A DNA stretch of 64,000 nucleotides from Amycolatopsis australiensis (GTDB lineage Bacteria > Actinomycetota > Actinomycetes > Mycobacteriales > Pseudonocardiaceae). Made by a program: the position numbers and the translations under genes. The DNA lies in contig NZ_FPJG01000006.1 of NCBI RefSeq assembly GCF_900119165.1, positions 8,532,001 through 8,596,000 on the forward strand, given 5' to 3'. The notes below the pieces were generated by a model. That model saw only the letters and a list, made by a program, of their open reading frames with translations, did not search any database and had not been told where the DNA came from. Below, one piece after another: positions 8,264-17,621 of this stretch. Position 1 is the stretch's first letter; every line of letters begins with the position of its first letter.

Positions 8264-8752
8264 CTAGATCTCCTTGACGTGCTCGAACGGCTCGGCACAC
8301 GACCGGCAGCGCCACAGCGCCTTGCACGCCGTCGCGCCGAAGCGGGACTGCTCCTCCGTGTCCGCCGATCCGCACTGCGGGCAGCGCACGGCCGGAACCG
8401 GCGGCGACAGCGTCAGCGGGATCGGCCCGGACCGCCGGGGCGCCGCACCCGGCGGGGCGATCCCGGCCGCGGCCAGCTTCGACCGGCCCTCGGCCGAAAT
8501 CCAGTCCGACGTCCACGCCGGCGACAACTGCGTGCGGATCTCGACGTCGGCGAAACCCGCCGAACGAAGGGCGTGTTCGAGGTCGTCGCGCATGGTGTCC
8601 ATTGCCGGGCAGCCCGTGTACGTCGGCGTGATCGAGACGACCACGCGGCCGCCGGACTCGGCCACCGAGCGCAGCACGCCCAGGTCCGCCAGCGTCAGCA
8701 TCGGCAGCTCGGGGTCGGCGACCGTGGCCGCGACGGCCGCCGCGGTCACCAT
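8264..8752 (-). CDS. paaD: PaaD, iron-sulfur assembly factor of phenylacetyl-CoA epoxidase
   Basis: 162-residue protein with an N-terminal DUF59/MIP18-type domain (DPELPMLTLADLGVLRSV; SITPTYTGCPAMDTM holding the conserved Cys) and a C-terminal zinc-ribbon-like part with CPQCGS and CRSC pairs. PaaD is needed for the oxygenase complex, probably for metal-cluster delivery to PaaE, but is not a stable subunit. ATG 8752 overlaps the end of paaC by seven bases. The C-terminal four-cysteine ribbon is typical of actinobacterial and proteobacterial PaaD alike. Confidence 0.95.
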   Translation of the reverse strand: MVTAAAVAATVADPELPMLTLADLGVLRSVAESGGRVVVSITPTYTGCPAMDTMRDDLEHALRSAGFADVEIRTQLSPAWTSDWISAEGRSKLAAAGIAPPGAAPRRSGPIPLTLSPPVPAVRCPQCGSADTEEQSRFGATACKALWRCRSCAEPFEHVKEI

Positions 8753-9603
8753 TTCGCGTCCGGCATCGCCCGGGCGACGCTCTGCAGCTCCGCCAGCACG
8801 TACCCCATCTGCTCGGTGTGGACGCCGTCGCGGCCCGTCCGGCCCGACACCCCGGCGATCTCGCCCGAAACCGGCCGGGCCAGTGTCGCCGCGGACAGCG
8901 CCTGGTCCAGCACCGCGTCGAACTCGGGCCGCAGCGAAGCCGCGTCGACGAACTCCACCGGGTGCGTCCGGAACAGCTCCCCGACGTACGGCCAGACCGC
9001 GTCGAGCCCTTCCTGCATCCGCTCGTGCGACAACGCCGTCCCGTCGCCGAGGCGGACCAGCCACTGCGCGGCGTAGTCGCGGTGGTAGGTCAGCTCCTTG
9101 ACGCCCTTGTCCGCGATCGCCGCCAGCACCGGGTCCACCGACGAGACCAGCCGCTGCAGCAGTGCCAGCCGCCACGTCGAGAACACGAACAGCCGCGCGA
9201 TCAGGTGCCCGAAGTGCCCGCCGCCCAGCTCCGCGAGCCGGACGTTGCGGAACTCGTGCTCGGCCCGGAAGAACGCGAACGAGTCCTCCGTGCGGGCCGA
9301 GCCGTCGGCCTTGCCCGCCCGGGCCAGCAGCAGCCGGGCCTGCCCGAGCAGGTCCAGCGCGATGTTGGCGATCGCGACCTCGTCCTCCAGCTCGGGCGCG
9401 TTGGTGCACCACTGCTGGAGCCGGTGGGAGAAGATCAGCGCGTCGTCGCCGAGCATCAGGCAGTAGGCGGACAGCGCCGCACCGTCCACACCGGACGGAA
9501 CGGAGGTGTCCACACCGGACAGCGGGTCTTCGAAGCCGGTGCCGAACGCCCAGCGGGCGTCGTTCTCCTCGGTGATGGCCTCGTACACGTTGTCGAAACT
9601 CAT
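8746..9603 (-). CDS. paaC: PaaC, structural subunit of phenylacetyl-CoA 1,2-epoxidase
   Basis: 285-residue ferritin-like four-helix protein that pairs with PaaA. It shows the PaaC signatures EDEVAIANIALDLLGQARLL and ELTYHRDYAAQWLVRLGDGT but lacks a complete di-iron ligand set, consistent with a non-catalytic scaffold. It begins with ATG 9603 overlapping the paaB stop (ATGA) and ends inside paaD. Length fits the family (about 250-285). Position between paaB and paaD is the standard order. Confidence 0.95.
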   Translation of the reverse strand: MSFDNVYEAITEENDARWAFGTGFEDPLSGVDTSVPSGVDGAALSAYCLMLGDDALIFSHRLQQWCTNAPELEDEVAIANIALDLLGQARLLLARAGKADGSARTEDSFAFFRAEHEFRNVRLAELGGGHFGHLIARLFVFSTWRLALLQRLVSSVDPVLAAIADKGVKELTYHRDYAAQWLVRLGDGTALSHERMQEGLDAVWPYVGELFRTHPVEFVDAASLRPEFDAVLDQALSAATLARPVSGEIAGVSGRTGRDGVHTEQMGYVLAELQSVARAMPDAKW

Positions 9604-9956
9604 ATGTGCGGCACATCCTCGGGAATGTCGTAGAACGTCGGGTGCCGGTACACCTTGTCCCCGCTCGGCGCGAAGAACGGGTCCTTCTCGTCCGGCGAGG
9701 ACGCCGTGATCGCCGAAGCGCGCACGACCCAGATCGACACGCCTTCGTTGCGGCGGGTGTAGAGGTCACGCGCGTGGTGCAGCGCCATCTCGTCGTCGGC
9801 CGCGTGCAGCGAACCAACGTGCACGTGGTTCAGCCCGCGCTTGCCGCGGACGAACACCTCGTACAGCGGCCAGTCGTGCTTGATCGGCCCGGGGGCGGCG
9901 GGGACGCCCTCCAGCGGGACGGCCCCGTGGCCGCCTTCGGCGGTCAGGTCGCTCAC
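9600..9956 (-). CDS. paaB: PaaB, small subunit of phenylacetyl-CoA 1,2-epoxidase
   Basis: 118-residue protein with the diagnostic PaaB sequence [20 protein letters not shown] followed by [20 protein letters not shown] and [11 protein letters not shown]. PaaB bridges PaaAC dimers in the oxygenase complex. GTG 9956 overlaps the paaA stop (GTGA), and its own stop overlaps the paaC start. The first 25 or so residues (Gly/Pro-rich) are longer than in enterobacterial PaaB, giving a total at the upper end of the range. Confidence 0.95.
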   Translation of the reverse strand: MSDLTAEGGHGAVPLEGVPAAPGPIKHDWPLYEVFVRGKRGLNHVHVGSLHAADDEMALHHARDLYTRRNEGVSIWVVRASAITASSPDEKDPFFAPSGDKVYRHPTFYDIPEDVPHI

Positions 9957-10885
9957 TTGCGCTCCTTCTTCTCCGCGTGCGCCACGGCGGCTTCCCGCAC
10001 CCAGGCGCCGTCTTCGTGCGCGCGACGCCGGTGGGCGATCCGCTGCGCGTTGCAGGGACCGTTGCCCTTCAGCACGTTCTTGAACTCGTCCCAGTCGACC
10101 GCGCCGAAGTCGTAGTGCCCGCGCGCGGCGTTCCACTTCAGGTCCGGATCCGGGAACGTGACGCCCAGCGCCTCGGCCTGCGGCACCGACATGTCGACGA
10201 ACCGCTGCCGCAGCTCGTCGTTGGTGTGCCGCTTGATCTTCCACGCCATCGACTGCGCGGTGTTCGGCGAATCGGCGTCCGGCGGGCCGAACATCATCAG
10301 CGACGGCCACCACCAGCGGTTCACGGCCTCCTGGACCATCTCGCGCTGCTGCTCGGTGCCCCTCATCATCGTCATCAGCAGCTCGTAGCCCTGCCGCTGG
10401 TGGAACGACTCCTCCTTGCAGATCCGGATCATCGCCCGCGCGTACGGCCCGTAGGACGAGCGGCACAGCGGCACCTGGTTGCAGATCGCGGCGCCGTCGA
10501 CCAGCCAGCCGATCACGCCCACGTCGGCGAAGGTCAGCGTCGGGTAGTTGAAGATCGAGGAGTACTTCTGCTTGCCGGTGATCAGCTTGTCGGTCAGGTC
10601 CGCCCGGTCCGCGCCCAGCGTCGCCGCCGCGGAGTACAGGTACAGCCCGTGGCCGGCCTCGTCCTGCACCTTGGCCAGCAGGATCGCCTTGCGCCGCAGC
10701 GACGGCGCCCGCGTGATCCAGTTGCCTTCCGGCTGCATGCCGATGATCTCGGAGTGCGCGTGCTGCGCGATCTGCCGGATCATCGTCTTGCGGTAGCCCT
10801 CGGGCACCCAGTCGCGCGGCTCGATCCGCTGGTCGCGCTCGATCGTCGCCTCGAAGTGCTCTTCCAGCGAAACAGTGGCGGTCAC
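9953..10885 (-). CDS. paaA: PaaA, catalytic di-iron subunit of phenylacetyl-CoA 1,2-epoxidase
   Basis: 310-residue oxygenase subunit that epoxidises the ring of phenylacetyl-CoA. Two ExxH-type iron motifs are visible: [20 protein letters not shown] and [15 protein letters not shown]. Other family stretches include [20 protein letters not shown] and [18 protein letters not shown] 10885 overlaps the paaZ stop (GTGA). It is second in the operon, after paaZ, an order seen in actinobacteria and different from the enterobacterial paaABCDE-first layout. Confidence 0.97.
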   Translation of the reverse strand: MTATVSLEEHFEATIERDQRIEPRDWVPEGYRKTMIRQIAQHAHSEIIGMQPEGNWITRAPSLRRKAILLAKVQDEAGHGLYLYSAAATLGADRADLTDKLITGKQKYSSIFNYPTLTFADVGVIGWLVDGAAICNQVPLCRSSYGPYARAMIRICKEESFHQRQGYELLMTMMRGTEQQREMVQEAVNRWWWPSLMMFGPPDADSPNTAQSMAWKIKRHTNDELRQRFVDMSVPQAEALGVTFPDPDLKWNAARGHYDFGAVDWDEFKNVLKGNGPCNAQRIAHRRRAHEDGAWVREAAVAHAEKKERK

Positions 10886-12909
10886 GGCTGCTCCTTCGCG
10901 ACGAGGGTCAGGACGTCGTACTTGGCCACGGACTCGCCGTCGGCGTTGGTGACGTCGGCGTCCCAGCGGACCTCGCCGTAGTCCTGGTCGATCCGCGGGG
11001 TGATCTGCTTGGCGGTCAGGGTCACGGTCAGGGAGTCGCCGACCTTGACCGGCGTGAGGAACCGGAGGTTCTCCAGGCCGTAGTTGGCCAGCACCGGGCC
11101 CGGCTCGGGCGAGACGAACAGGCCGGCCGCGAACGACACGACCAGGTAGCCGTGCGCGACGATCCCGCCGAACAGCGGGTTCGCCGCCGCGGCCTCCGGA
11201 TCGGTGTGGGCGTAGAACGTGTCGCCGGTGAACTCGGCGAAGTGGTCGACGTCCGCCTGGGTGACCGTGCGCGGCCCGGCGACGACGGAGTCGCCGATCT
11301 TCAGCTCGGCCAGGGACTTCCGGAACGGGTGGACGCCTTCGCTGCGCGGGGCGCCGGTGACCCAGCGGCCGGTCACCGCGGAGAGCACCGCGGGCGAGCC
11401 CTGCACGGCCGTGCGCTGCATGTGGTGCAGCACGCCGCGGACGCCACCCAGCTCTTCGCCGCCGCCCGCGCGGCCCGGCCCGCCGTGGACCAGCTGCGGC
11501 ATCGGCGAGCCGTGCCCGGTGGACTCCTTCGCGTCGTCGGCGTCCAGCACGAGCAGCCGGCCGTGGAACGGCGCCGCGCCCAGGACGACGTCCCGGACGA
11601 ACTCCCGGTCCGCGCTGACCACGGACCCGGCCAGGCTGCCGCCGCCGCGGGCGGCGAAGTCGACCACCTGCTCGGTGGACGTGTACGGCATCAGCGTCGA
11701 GACCGGGCCGAACGCCTCGACCTCGTGCGGCTCGCTGCGTTCCGGGTCCGCCTTGAGCAGCACCGGCGAGATGAAGGCACCGCGCTCGGCGTCGGCGTCG
11801 ACGACCTCGACGTGCTCCGGGTCGCCGAACACGACGCTCCCGGCGTCCAGCAGCGCCTTCAGCGACCGCCGGACCTCCTCGCGCTGCTCCAGGCTGGCCA
11901 GCGCGCCCATCCGGACGCCTTCGGACGCCGGATGGCCGACGGTCACCTTCGCGAGCCGCCCGGCTGCCGCCGCGGCCACGTCGTCCAGCAGCTCGGCGGG
12001 GACGAACGCGCGGCGGATCGCGGTGCACTTCTGGCCCGCCTTGACCGTCATCTCGGTGACCAGCTGCTTGACGAACAGGTCGAACTCGGTGGTCCCGGGA
12101 CGCGCGTCCGGCCCCAGAATCGAGCAGTTCAGCGAATCGGCCTCGGCGTTGAACCGGACGGCGTTGCGGACGATGACCGGGTGCGCGCGCAGCTTCTGCG
12201 CGGTGGACGCCGAGCCGGTGAACGACACCAGGTCCTGCGCGGTCACGTGGTCGAGGAGGTCGCCGACGCTGCCCGCGACGAACTGCAGCGACCCCTCCGG
12301 CAGGATGCCGGACCCGACGATCAGCTCCACCAGCCGCGCGGTCAGGTAGGCGGTCTGGCTCGCGGGCTTGACCAGGCTCGGCACGCCGGCAAGGAACGCG
12401 GGCGCGAACTTCTCCAGCGGCCCCCACACCGGGAAGTTGAACGCGTTGATCTGCACCGCGACCCCGCGCAGCGGCGTCGCGATGTGCTGCGCCACGAACG
12501 TGCCGCCGCGCGAAAGCGGCTCGACGTTGCCCTCGACGTACACGGTGTCGTTCGGCAGCTCGCGCTTGCCCTTGGAGGCGTAGCTGAACAGCACGCCGAT
12601 GCCGCCGTCGATGTCGAACTTCGAGTCACCCAGCGTGGCGCCGGTCTTCGCCGACAGCGCGTACAGCTCTTCCCGGTGTTCACGCAGGTGCGAGGCCAGC
12701 GCCTTCAGCAGGGCCGCGCGCTGGTGGAACGTCAGCTCCCGCAGCGCCGGACCGCCCACCCGGCGGCCGTGCTCCAGCGCCGCGGCGAAGTCGACCCCCT
12801 TCGACGAGATCCGGGCGACCTCCTCGCCCGTGGCCGCGTCGTGCAGCGGGACGCCGTCGTCCGCCGCCGTGTGCCACCCGCCCGAGACGTAGCTGCGCAG
12901 CAAAGCCAT
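10882..12909 (-). CDS. paaZ: PaaZ, bifunctional oxepin-CoA hydrolase / 3-oxo-5,6-dehydrosuberyl-CoA semialdehyde dehydrogenase
   Basis: 675-residue fusion. Residues 1-520 are an aldehyde dehydrogenase with the nucleophilic Cys in [11 protein letters not shown] near 297; residues about 535-675 are a MaoC-type hotdog hydratase ([23 protein letters not shown]) that opens the oxepin ring. Having both domains lets the cell hydrolyse the ring and oxidise the reactive aldehyde in one protein. I start at ATG 12909 (GAGGTCGGACCTG before it), not at the longer in-frame start at 12939, which overlaps the candidate operator. First gene of paaZABCDE. Confidence 0.96.
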   Translation of the reverse strand: MALLRSYVSGGWHTAADDGVPLHDAATGEEVARISSKGVDFAAALEHGRRVGGPALRELTFHQRAALLKALASHLREHREELYALSAKTGATLGDSKFDIDGGIGVLFSYASKGKRELPNDTVYVEGNVEPLSRGGTFVAQHIATPLRGVAVQINAFNFPVWGPLEKFAPAFLAGVPSLVKPASQTAYLTARLVELIVGSGILPEGSLQFVAGSVGDLLDHVTAQDLVSFTGSASTAQKLRAHPVIVRNAVRFNAEADSLNCSILGPDARPGTTEFDLFVKQLVTEMTVKAGQKCTAIRRAFVPAELLDDVAAAAAGRLAKVTVGHPASEGVRMGALASLEQREEVRRSLKALLDAGSVVFGDPEHVEVVDADAERGAFISPVLLKADPERSEPHEVEAFGPVSTLMPYTSTEQVVDFAARGGGSLAGSVVSADREFVRDVVLGAAPFHGRLLVLDADDAKESTGHGSPMPQLVHGGPGRAGGGEELGGVRGVLHHMQRTAVQGSPAVLSAVTGRWVTGAPRSEGVHPFRKSLAELKIGDSVVAGPRTVTQADVDHFAEFTGDTFYAHTDPEAAAANPLFGGIVAHGYLVVSFAAGLFVSPEPGPVLANYGLENLRFLTPVKVGDSLTVTLTAKQITPRIDQDYGEVRWDADVTNADGESVAKYDVLTLVAKEQP

Positions 12910-12937
12910 CAGGTCCGACCTCTTCCGCCGAATTACC

Positions 12938-12953
12938 AACCGGACGTTCAGTT
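12938..12953. promoter_or_regulatory. candidate PaaR-type operator before paaZ
   Basis: Imperfect 16-bp palindrome AACCGGACGTTCAGTT, 29 bases before paaZ ATG (pattern AACYGRACGTYCRGTT). It resembles ACCG..CGGT-type sites of TetR-family phenylacetate repressors; the tetR gene at 14763 is the likely partner. Confidence 0.6.
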
Positions 12954-13044
12954 AATCGCATGGTAGCCGCCCGCCCCCGAGATCGGAAGAGGTGAACGCT
13001 TGACACGGCCCCGGCCGCTGCCTTTACTGAGCGGCACCGTGAGG

Positions 13045-13062
13045 TGACCGTCCATTCGGTCA
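13045..13062. promoter_or_regulatory. candidate PaaR-type operator before paaI
   Basis: TGACCG-TCCATT-CGGTCA, an 18-bp repeat with perfect six-base arms, 13 bases before the paaI start. Together with 12938-12953 it would let one repressor shut both arms of the divergent phenylacetate regulon. Confidence 0.6.
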
Positions 13063-13075
13063 GTCTGGAGACTGC

Positions 13076-13486
13076 ATGACCAACGCCGCGCACACCATGT
13101 TCGCCGCCGACGAGGCGTCGCGGGCGCTGGGCATCGAGCTGGTCGAGGCGAGCGACGGCCGGGCCGTGGCGACCATGACGATCACCCGCCGGATGGTGAA
13201 CGGGCACGACATCGCGCACGGCGGGTACGTCTTCCTGCTCGCCGACACCGCCTTCGCCTGCGCCTGCAACACCCACGGGCCGGTGACGGTCGCCGCCGGC
13301 GCCGAAATCTCGTTCGTCGCGGCCGGACGGCTCGGCGACCACCTCGTCGCCACGGCCACCGAGCGCACCCGCTACGGCCGCAACGGCATCTACGACGTCA
13401 CCGTGCACCGGGACACCCCCGGCGGGCCGGAGGTCGTCGCCGAATTCCGCGGCCGCAGCCGCGTCCTCTCCGCGAAACGGGACTGA
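13076..13486 (+). CDS. paaI: hydroxyphenylacetyl-CoA thioesterase PaaI
   Basis: 136-residue hotdog-fold thioesterase. The family signature GHDIAHGGYVFLLADTAFA carries the active-site Asp in the central helix region. PaaI hydrolyses ring-hydroxylated or other dead-end phenylacetyl-CoA thioesters and so rescues CoA. ATG 13076 follows TCTGGAG and lies 13 bases after a palindromic operator candidate. It is the first gene of the plus-strand arm, two bases ahead of paaK. Length matches family members (about 130-150). Confidence 0.94.
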   Translation: MTNAAHTMFAADEASRALGIELVEASDGRAVATMTITRRMVNGHDIAHGGYVFLLADTAFACACNTHGPVTVAAGAEISFVAAGRLGDHLVATATERTRYGRNGIYDVTVHRDTPGGPEVVAEFRGRSRVLSAKRD

Positions 13487-13488
13487 CC

Positions 13489-14762
<1,274 letters not shown>

Positions 14763-14766
<4 letters not shown>

Positions 14767-15356
14767 CCACGCCGCGGCGCGGGCGTCCGGGCTACGACCT
14801 CGAATCACTGCTGCAGGTGGCCGTGCGGCTGTTCAACGAGCGCGGCTACGACGGCACCAGCATGGAGGACCTCTCCCGCAAGCTCGGCATCACGAAGTCG
14901 GCGATCTACCACCACGTGCCCAGCAAGGAGGAGCTGCTGCGGCTGGCGGTCGACCGGGCACTGGACGGGCTGTCCGAAGCCGCGTCTTCGACGGCCCAGC
15001 TCGACGGGCGCGCGATCGACCGGCTCGAGCACCTGGTGCGCGGCAGCGTCCTGGTGCTCGCCGACCGGCTGCCGTTCGTGACGCTGCTGCTGCGGGTGCG
15101 CGGCAACACGAAGGTCGAGCGGGCGGCACTGGCCCGGCGGCGCGAGTTCGACCGGCTGGTGACCGACCTGGTCAAGCAGGCCGAAGCGGAGGGCGACATC
15201 CGCCCGGACGTCGACCCGGCCGTGACCGCGCGGCTGATCTTCGGCATGGTGAATTCCCTGATCGAGTGGTACAAGCCGCGGCGCGGGTCGTCCGCGACCG
15301 AGGTGGCGGACGCGGTGTGCAAGATCGCGTTCGAGGGCCTGCGCACCGGCTCGTGA
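14763..15356 (+). CDS. TetR-family regulator, probable PaaR
   Basis: 197-residue TetR protein, GTG start overlapping the paaK stop. HTH residues: LLQVAVRLFNERGYDGTSM, EDLSRKLGITKSAIYHHVP. The C-terminal domain is of TetR_C_33/PaaR-like size with VRGNTKVERAALARRREFDR. Genomic position after paaIK and two ACCG-CGGT type palindromes around 12.94-13.06 kb make it the likely phenylacetyl-CoA-responsive repressor of the regulon. The stop codon lies inside the first copy of the dispersed hairpin repeat. Effector is inferred, not shown. Confidence 0.88.
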
Positions 15357-15392
15357 GCGAGAAACAGCGTTGGAACACTGTTTCTCACTCAC
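15353..15392. repeat. dispersed hairpin repeat, copy 1 (bidirectional terminator)
   Basis: GTGAGCGAGAAACAG, a 10-base loop, then CTGTTTCTCACTCAC: a 15-bp stem with one mismatch, followed by GACCGG. It overlaps the stop of tetR (+) and abuts the stop of the convergent small gene. A second copy is at 32562-32601. Confidence 0.8.
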
Positions 15393-15398
15393 GACCGG

Positions 15399-15710
15399 TC
15401 ACTCGCCGGCGGCTTGCGGGGGACGGCCCGCCTGCCACAGCAGGGCGTCGCGGAGCTGCTCGATCAGCCGCTCGTCGTCCGCTTCGGACGGGTCGATGCC
15501 CAGCGGGATCCAGCGCTCCGAGACCTTCTCGCCGTCGTCGTAGCTCGTGATCACGATGCCCGAGTACGTCACGGACTCCTCGTCCGCGCAGTCGCCGTCG
15601 GGCAGTGGTTCGTCCGGTTCGAAGCTGTCGTCGAAGCTGACGTGGCGATGCTGCAGGCGGACGCTCACCCAGCGTCCGGCCGACCGGATCGGCGCGTCGT
15701 CTTCGGTCAT
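15399..15710 (-). CDS. small acidic conserved hypothetical protein
   Basis: 103-residue soluble protein that I do not recognise. It begins MTEDDAPIRSAGRWVSVRLQ and is rich in Asp/Glu; a beta-strand-rich centre (SVTYSGIVITSYDDGEKVSE) is followed by a C-terminal helix (DERLIEQLRDALLWQ). I start at ATG 15710 because CAGGAG lies just upstream; the open frame to 15842 continues without a better site. It converges on tetR with the hairpin repeat between the two stops. No signal peptide, membrane segment or catalytic motif is seen. Confidence 0.6.
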   Translation of the reverse strand: MTEDDAPIRSAGRWVSVRLQHRHVSFDDSFEPDEPLPDGDCADEESVTYSGIVITSYDDGEKVSERWIPLGIDPSEADDERLIEQLRDALLWQAGRPPQAAGE

Positions 15711-15856
15711 CTGCTCCTGCCCTGGGTCACGGGTCCCTGCCGACTCGTCGCGTCCGGGCGCCGGGAAGTTACCGGCGGGTTGTTCCGGTTGCGTAACGAC
15801 GAAGAGTGGCGCGAAACACCGGCGGCCCGCCACCGGAGTCACTCTTTTGACGAGAG

Positions 15857-15873
15857 GTCAACTGCTTGTTGAC
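15857..15873. promoter_or_regulatory. inverted repeat before tetR (15904)
   Basis: GTCAAC-TGCTT-GTTGAC, perfect six-base arms, 30 bases before the GTG start. Candidate autoregulatory operator; TTGACA within it could also act as a -35. Confidence 0.4.
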
Positions 15874-15903
15874 AGCGTGCCGATCCGCCGCGAGGCTGAG
15901 CGG

Positions 15904-16575
15904 GTGACCAGTGGGACCCGGCCGCGGCGGCGCCGTCTCGAACCGGCCGAACGGCGCGCGGAGATCCTCGCCGCCGCGCGGCACCTGTTCGGGGCCGGCA
16001 GCTACGCGTCGGTGTCCACTTCGGACATCGCCGAGGCCGCCGGGGTGGCCCGCCCGCTCATCAACCACTACTTCGGCGGCAAGCGCGAGCTCTACCTGGA
16101 AGTGGTGCGGCAGCTGATGATCGTGCCGGCGCCGGTCACCGAGGCGCTGCCGGACACCACGATGGAGGAGCGGCTCGCGGTCGGCGTCGAGCGGTGGATC
16201 GACGTCGTCGACCGCAACCGCGACGCCTGGCTGACCGTGATCGGCCCGGAGTCCGCCGGCCGCGATCCCGAGATCGAGCGCATCATGCTGGAGGCCGACG
16301 AGGTCGCCGCCGACCGCGTCCTGGAAGCCGCGCTGATGACCGGCGTGACGGAGGGCCGCGAGGAGCTGCGCGCGATGATCCGGTCGTTCGGCGGGATGCT
16401 GCGGGCCGCGTCGCGCGAGTGGCTGATCCGCGGCACCCTCGACCGCGACGCGCTGCGGACCTTTCTCACCGATTCGATCCTCAACCTGCTGAAGCTCACC
16501 TACCCGGCGGTGCTTGCCGGGCGGCGCGGAAGCGGCGGGCGAACGCCGCCGGCGTCATCCCGGTCCAGCGCTTGA
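15904..16575 (+). CDS. TetR-family transcriptional regulator
   Basis: 223-residue TetR protein. HTH: RRAEILAAARHLFGAGSYAS, TSDIAEAAGVARPLINHYF, GGKRELYLEVVRQ. The remainder is a long helical ligand domain with ERWIDVVDRNRDAWLTVIGP. GTG 15904 is the first start that leaves a normal N-terminal arm (TSGTRPRRRRLEPAE). The last 26 codons overlap the convergent araC gene by 80 bases, giving an Arg/Gly/Ser-rich tail that looks like read-through into antisense sequence. Target unknown. Confidence 0.85.
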   Translation: MTSGTRPRRRRLEPAERRAEILAAARHLFGAGSYASVSTSDIAEAAGVARPLINHYFGGKRELYLEVVRQLMIVPAPVTEALPDTTMEERLAVGVERWIDVVDRNRDAWLTVIGPESAGRDPEIERIMLEADEVAADRVLEAALMTGVTEGREELRAMIRSFGGMLRAASREWLIRGTLDRDALRTFLTDSILNLLKLTYPAVLAGRRGSGGRTPPASSRSSA

Positions 16576-17551
16576 ACGCGTAGATGAAGCTGGACGCCTC
16601 GGCGTACCCCAGCCGGTAGGCGACGTCCTCGACGGACAGCACGCCCGTGTCGAGCAGCTCCTCGGCCAGCGTCTGGCGGACTTCGTCGACCAGCGCCCGG
16701 TAGCTGGTGCCCGCCTCGGTCAGCCGCCGCCGCAGCGTGCGGGTGCTGAGCGTCAGCTGGCGGGCGATCTCGTCCATCCCGGCGTCGACGCCGCCGAGCC
16801 GGACCAGGCGTTCCCTGACCTGCTGGGCGATGCCGGTGCGACGGCGCTTGCGGGCGACGAGCGCTTCGCACTGCGCGGCGCACAGGGCGACGGTCTGCTC
16901 GTTGGCCTGCGGCAGCGGGCGGGTCAGCAGCGCCGAGTCGAGCGTCGCGCGGCAGGCGTCGGCGCCGAACCGCGGCGTCAGGCCGAACGTCTGCCGATAG
17001 GCGTCCACTGTGGACGCCTCGTGCCGGAAGCTCAGGTCCGCCGGCGCGATCTCCGGCAGGAGGTCACGCATCACCGAGAAGATCGCGGCGAGGTCGCGCA
17101 GCACGAGGAACCGGGCGACGTCGGCGGGCACGCGGCTGTCGTCGAGCTCCAGGACCAGGCGCCCGCCGTCCAGCTCGACGTGCGGGATGCAGAACGCGAA
17201 GCTGAGGTCGAAGTAACGCAGGGCGAACAGCATCGCGTCACGCAGAGTCGGGCTGCTGATGCAGGCGAAGCCGAAGATGCCGAAGGTCGTGACGCGGTAG
17301 CGGCACCCGAGCGCCAGCGCCGTCGCGTCGGTACCGTCCAGTTCGGCCAGCGCGCGGACGACGGCCAGCTCCTGACGCGCGTCGACCTGGACCGACGGAT
17401 CGGCGAGCAGCTCCGGTGACAGCGTCGTCGCGGCGAGGAGCTTCCCGGCGGGCAGGCCGCGGCCGGCGGCGAACCGGGTCATCAGCTCGATGCTCGCGGT
17501 GCCGCGCGGGAAGTCCCAGTCCCCGACGGCGGGCGCGGCGAGCTCGGCCAT
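16496..17551 (-). CDS. AraC-family regulator with Arabinose_bd-type N-terminal domain
   Basis: 351-residue activator-type protein. The first 230 residues match the OruR/ArgR-like 'arabinose-binding' N-terminal domain of AraC proteins (TFGIFGFACISSPTLRDAML; ARFLVLRDLAAIFSVMRDLLP). The C-terminal double HTH is clear: MDEIARQLTLSTRTLRRRL and VEDVAYRLGYAEASSFIYAFKRW. It starts at ATG 17551, 70 bases from the divergent AlkZ-like gene, and overlaps the 3' end of the tetR gene by 80 bases tail to tail. Members of this group often control catabolic or lipid genes; no target is evident here. Confidence 0.9.
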   Translation of the reverse strand: MAELAAPAVGDWDFPRGTASIELMTRFAAGRGLPAGKLLAATTLSPELLADPSVQVDARQELAVVRALAELDGTDATALALGCRYRVTTFGIFGFACISSPTLRDAMLFALRYFDLSFAFCIPHVELDGGRLVLELDDSRVPADVARFLVLRDLAAIFSVMRDLLPEIAPADLSFRHEASTVDAYRQTFGLTPRFGADACRATLDSALLTRPLPQANEQTVALCAAQCEALVARKRRRTGIAQQVRERLVRLGGVDAGMDEIARQLTLSTRTLRRRLTEAGTSYRALVDEVRQTLAEELLDTGVLSVEDVAYRLGYAEASSFIYAFKRWTGMTPAAFARRFRAARQAPPGR

Positions 17552-17594
17552 GGCCGGAATTATGGATCACGGACTGGCGGCGTGCAATCGAGGA

Positions 17595-17608
17595 CCGGAA
17601 CTGTCCGG
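17595..17608. promoter_or_regulatory. inverted repeat between araC and alkZ-like genes
   Basis: CCGGA-ACTG-TCCGG in the 70-base divergent promoter gap, 14 bases before the GTG at 17622. Weak candidate operator. Confidence 0.25.
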
Positions 17609-17621
17609 GTCGGTCGTTAGG

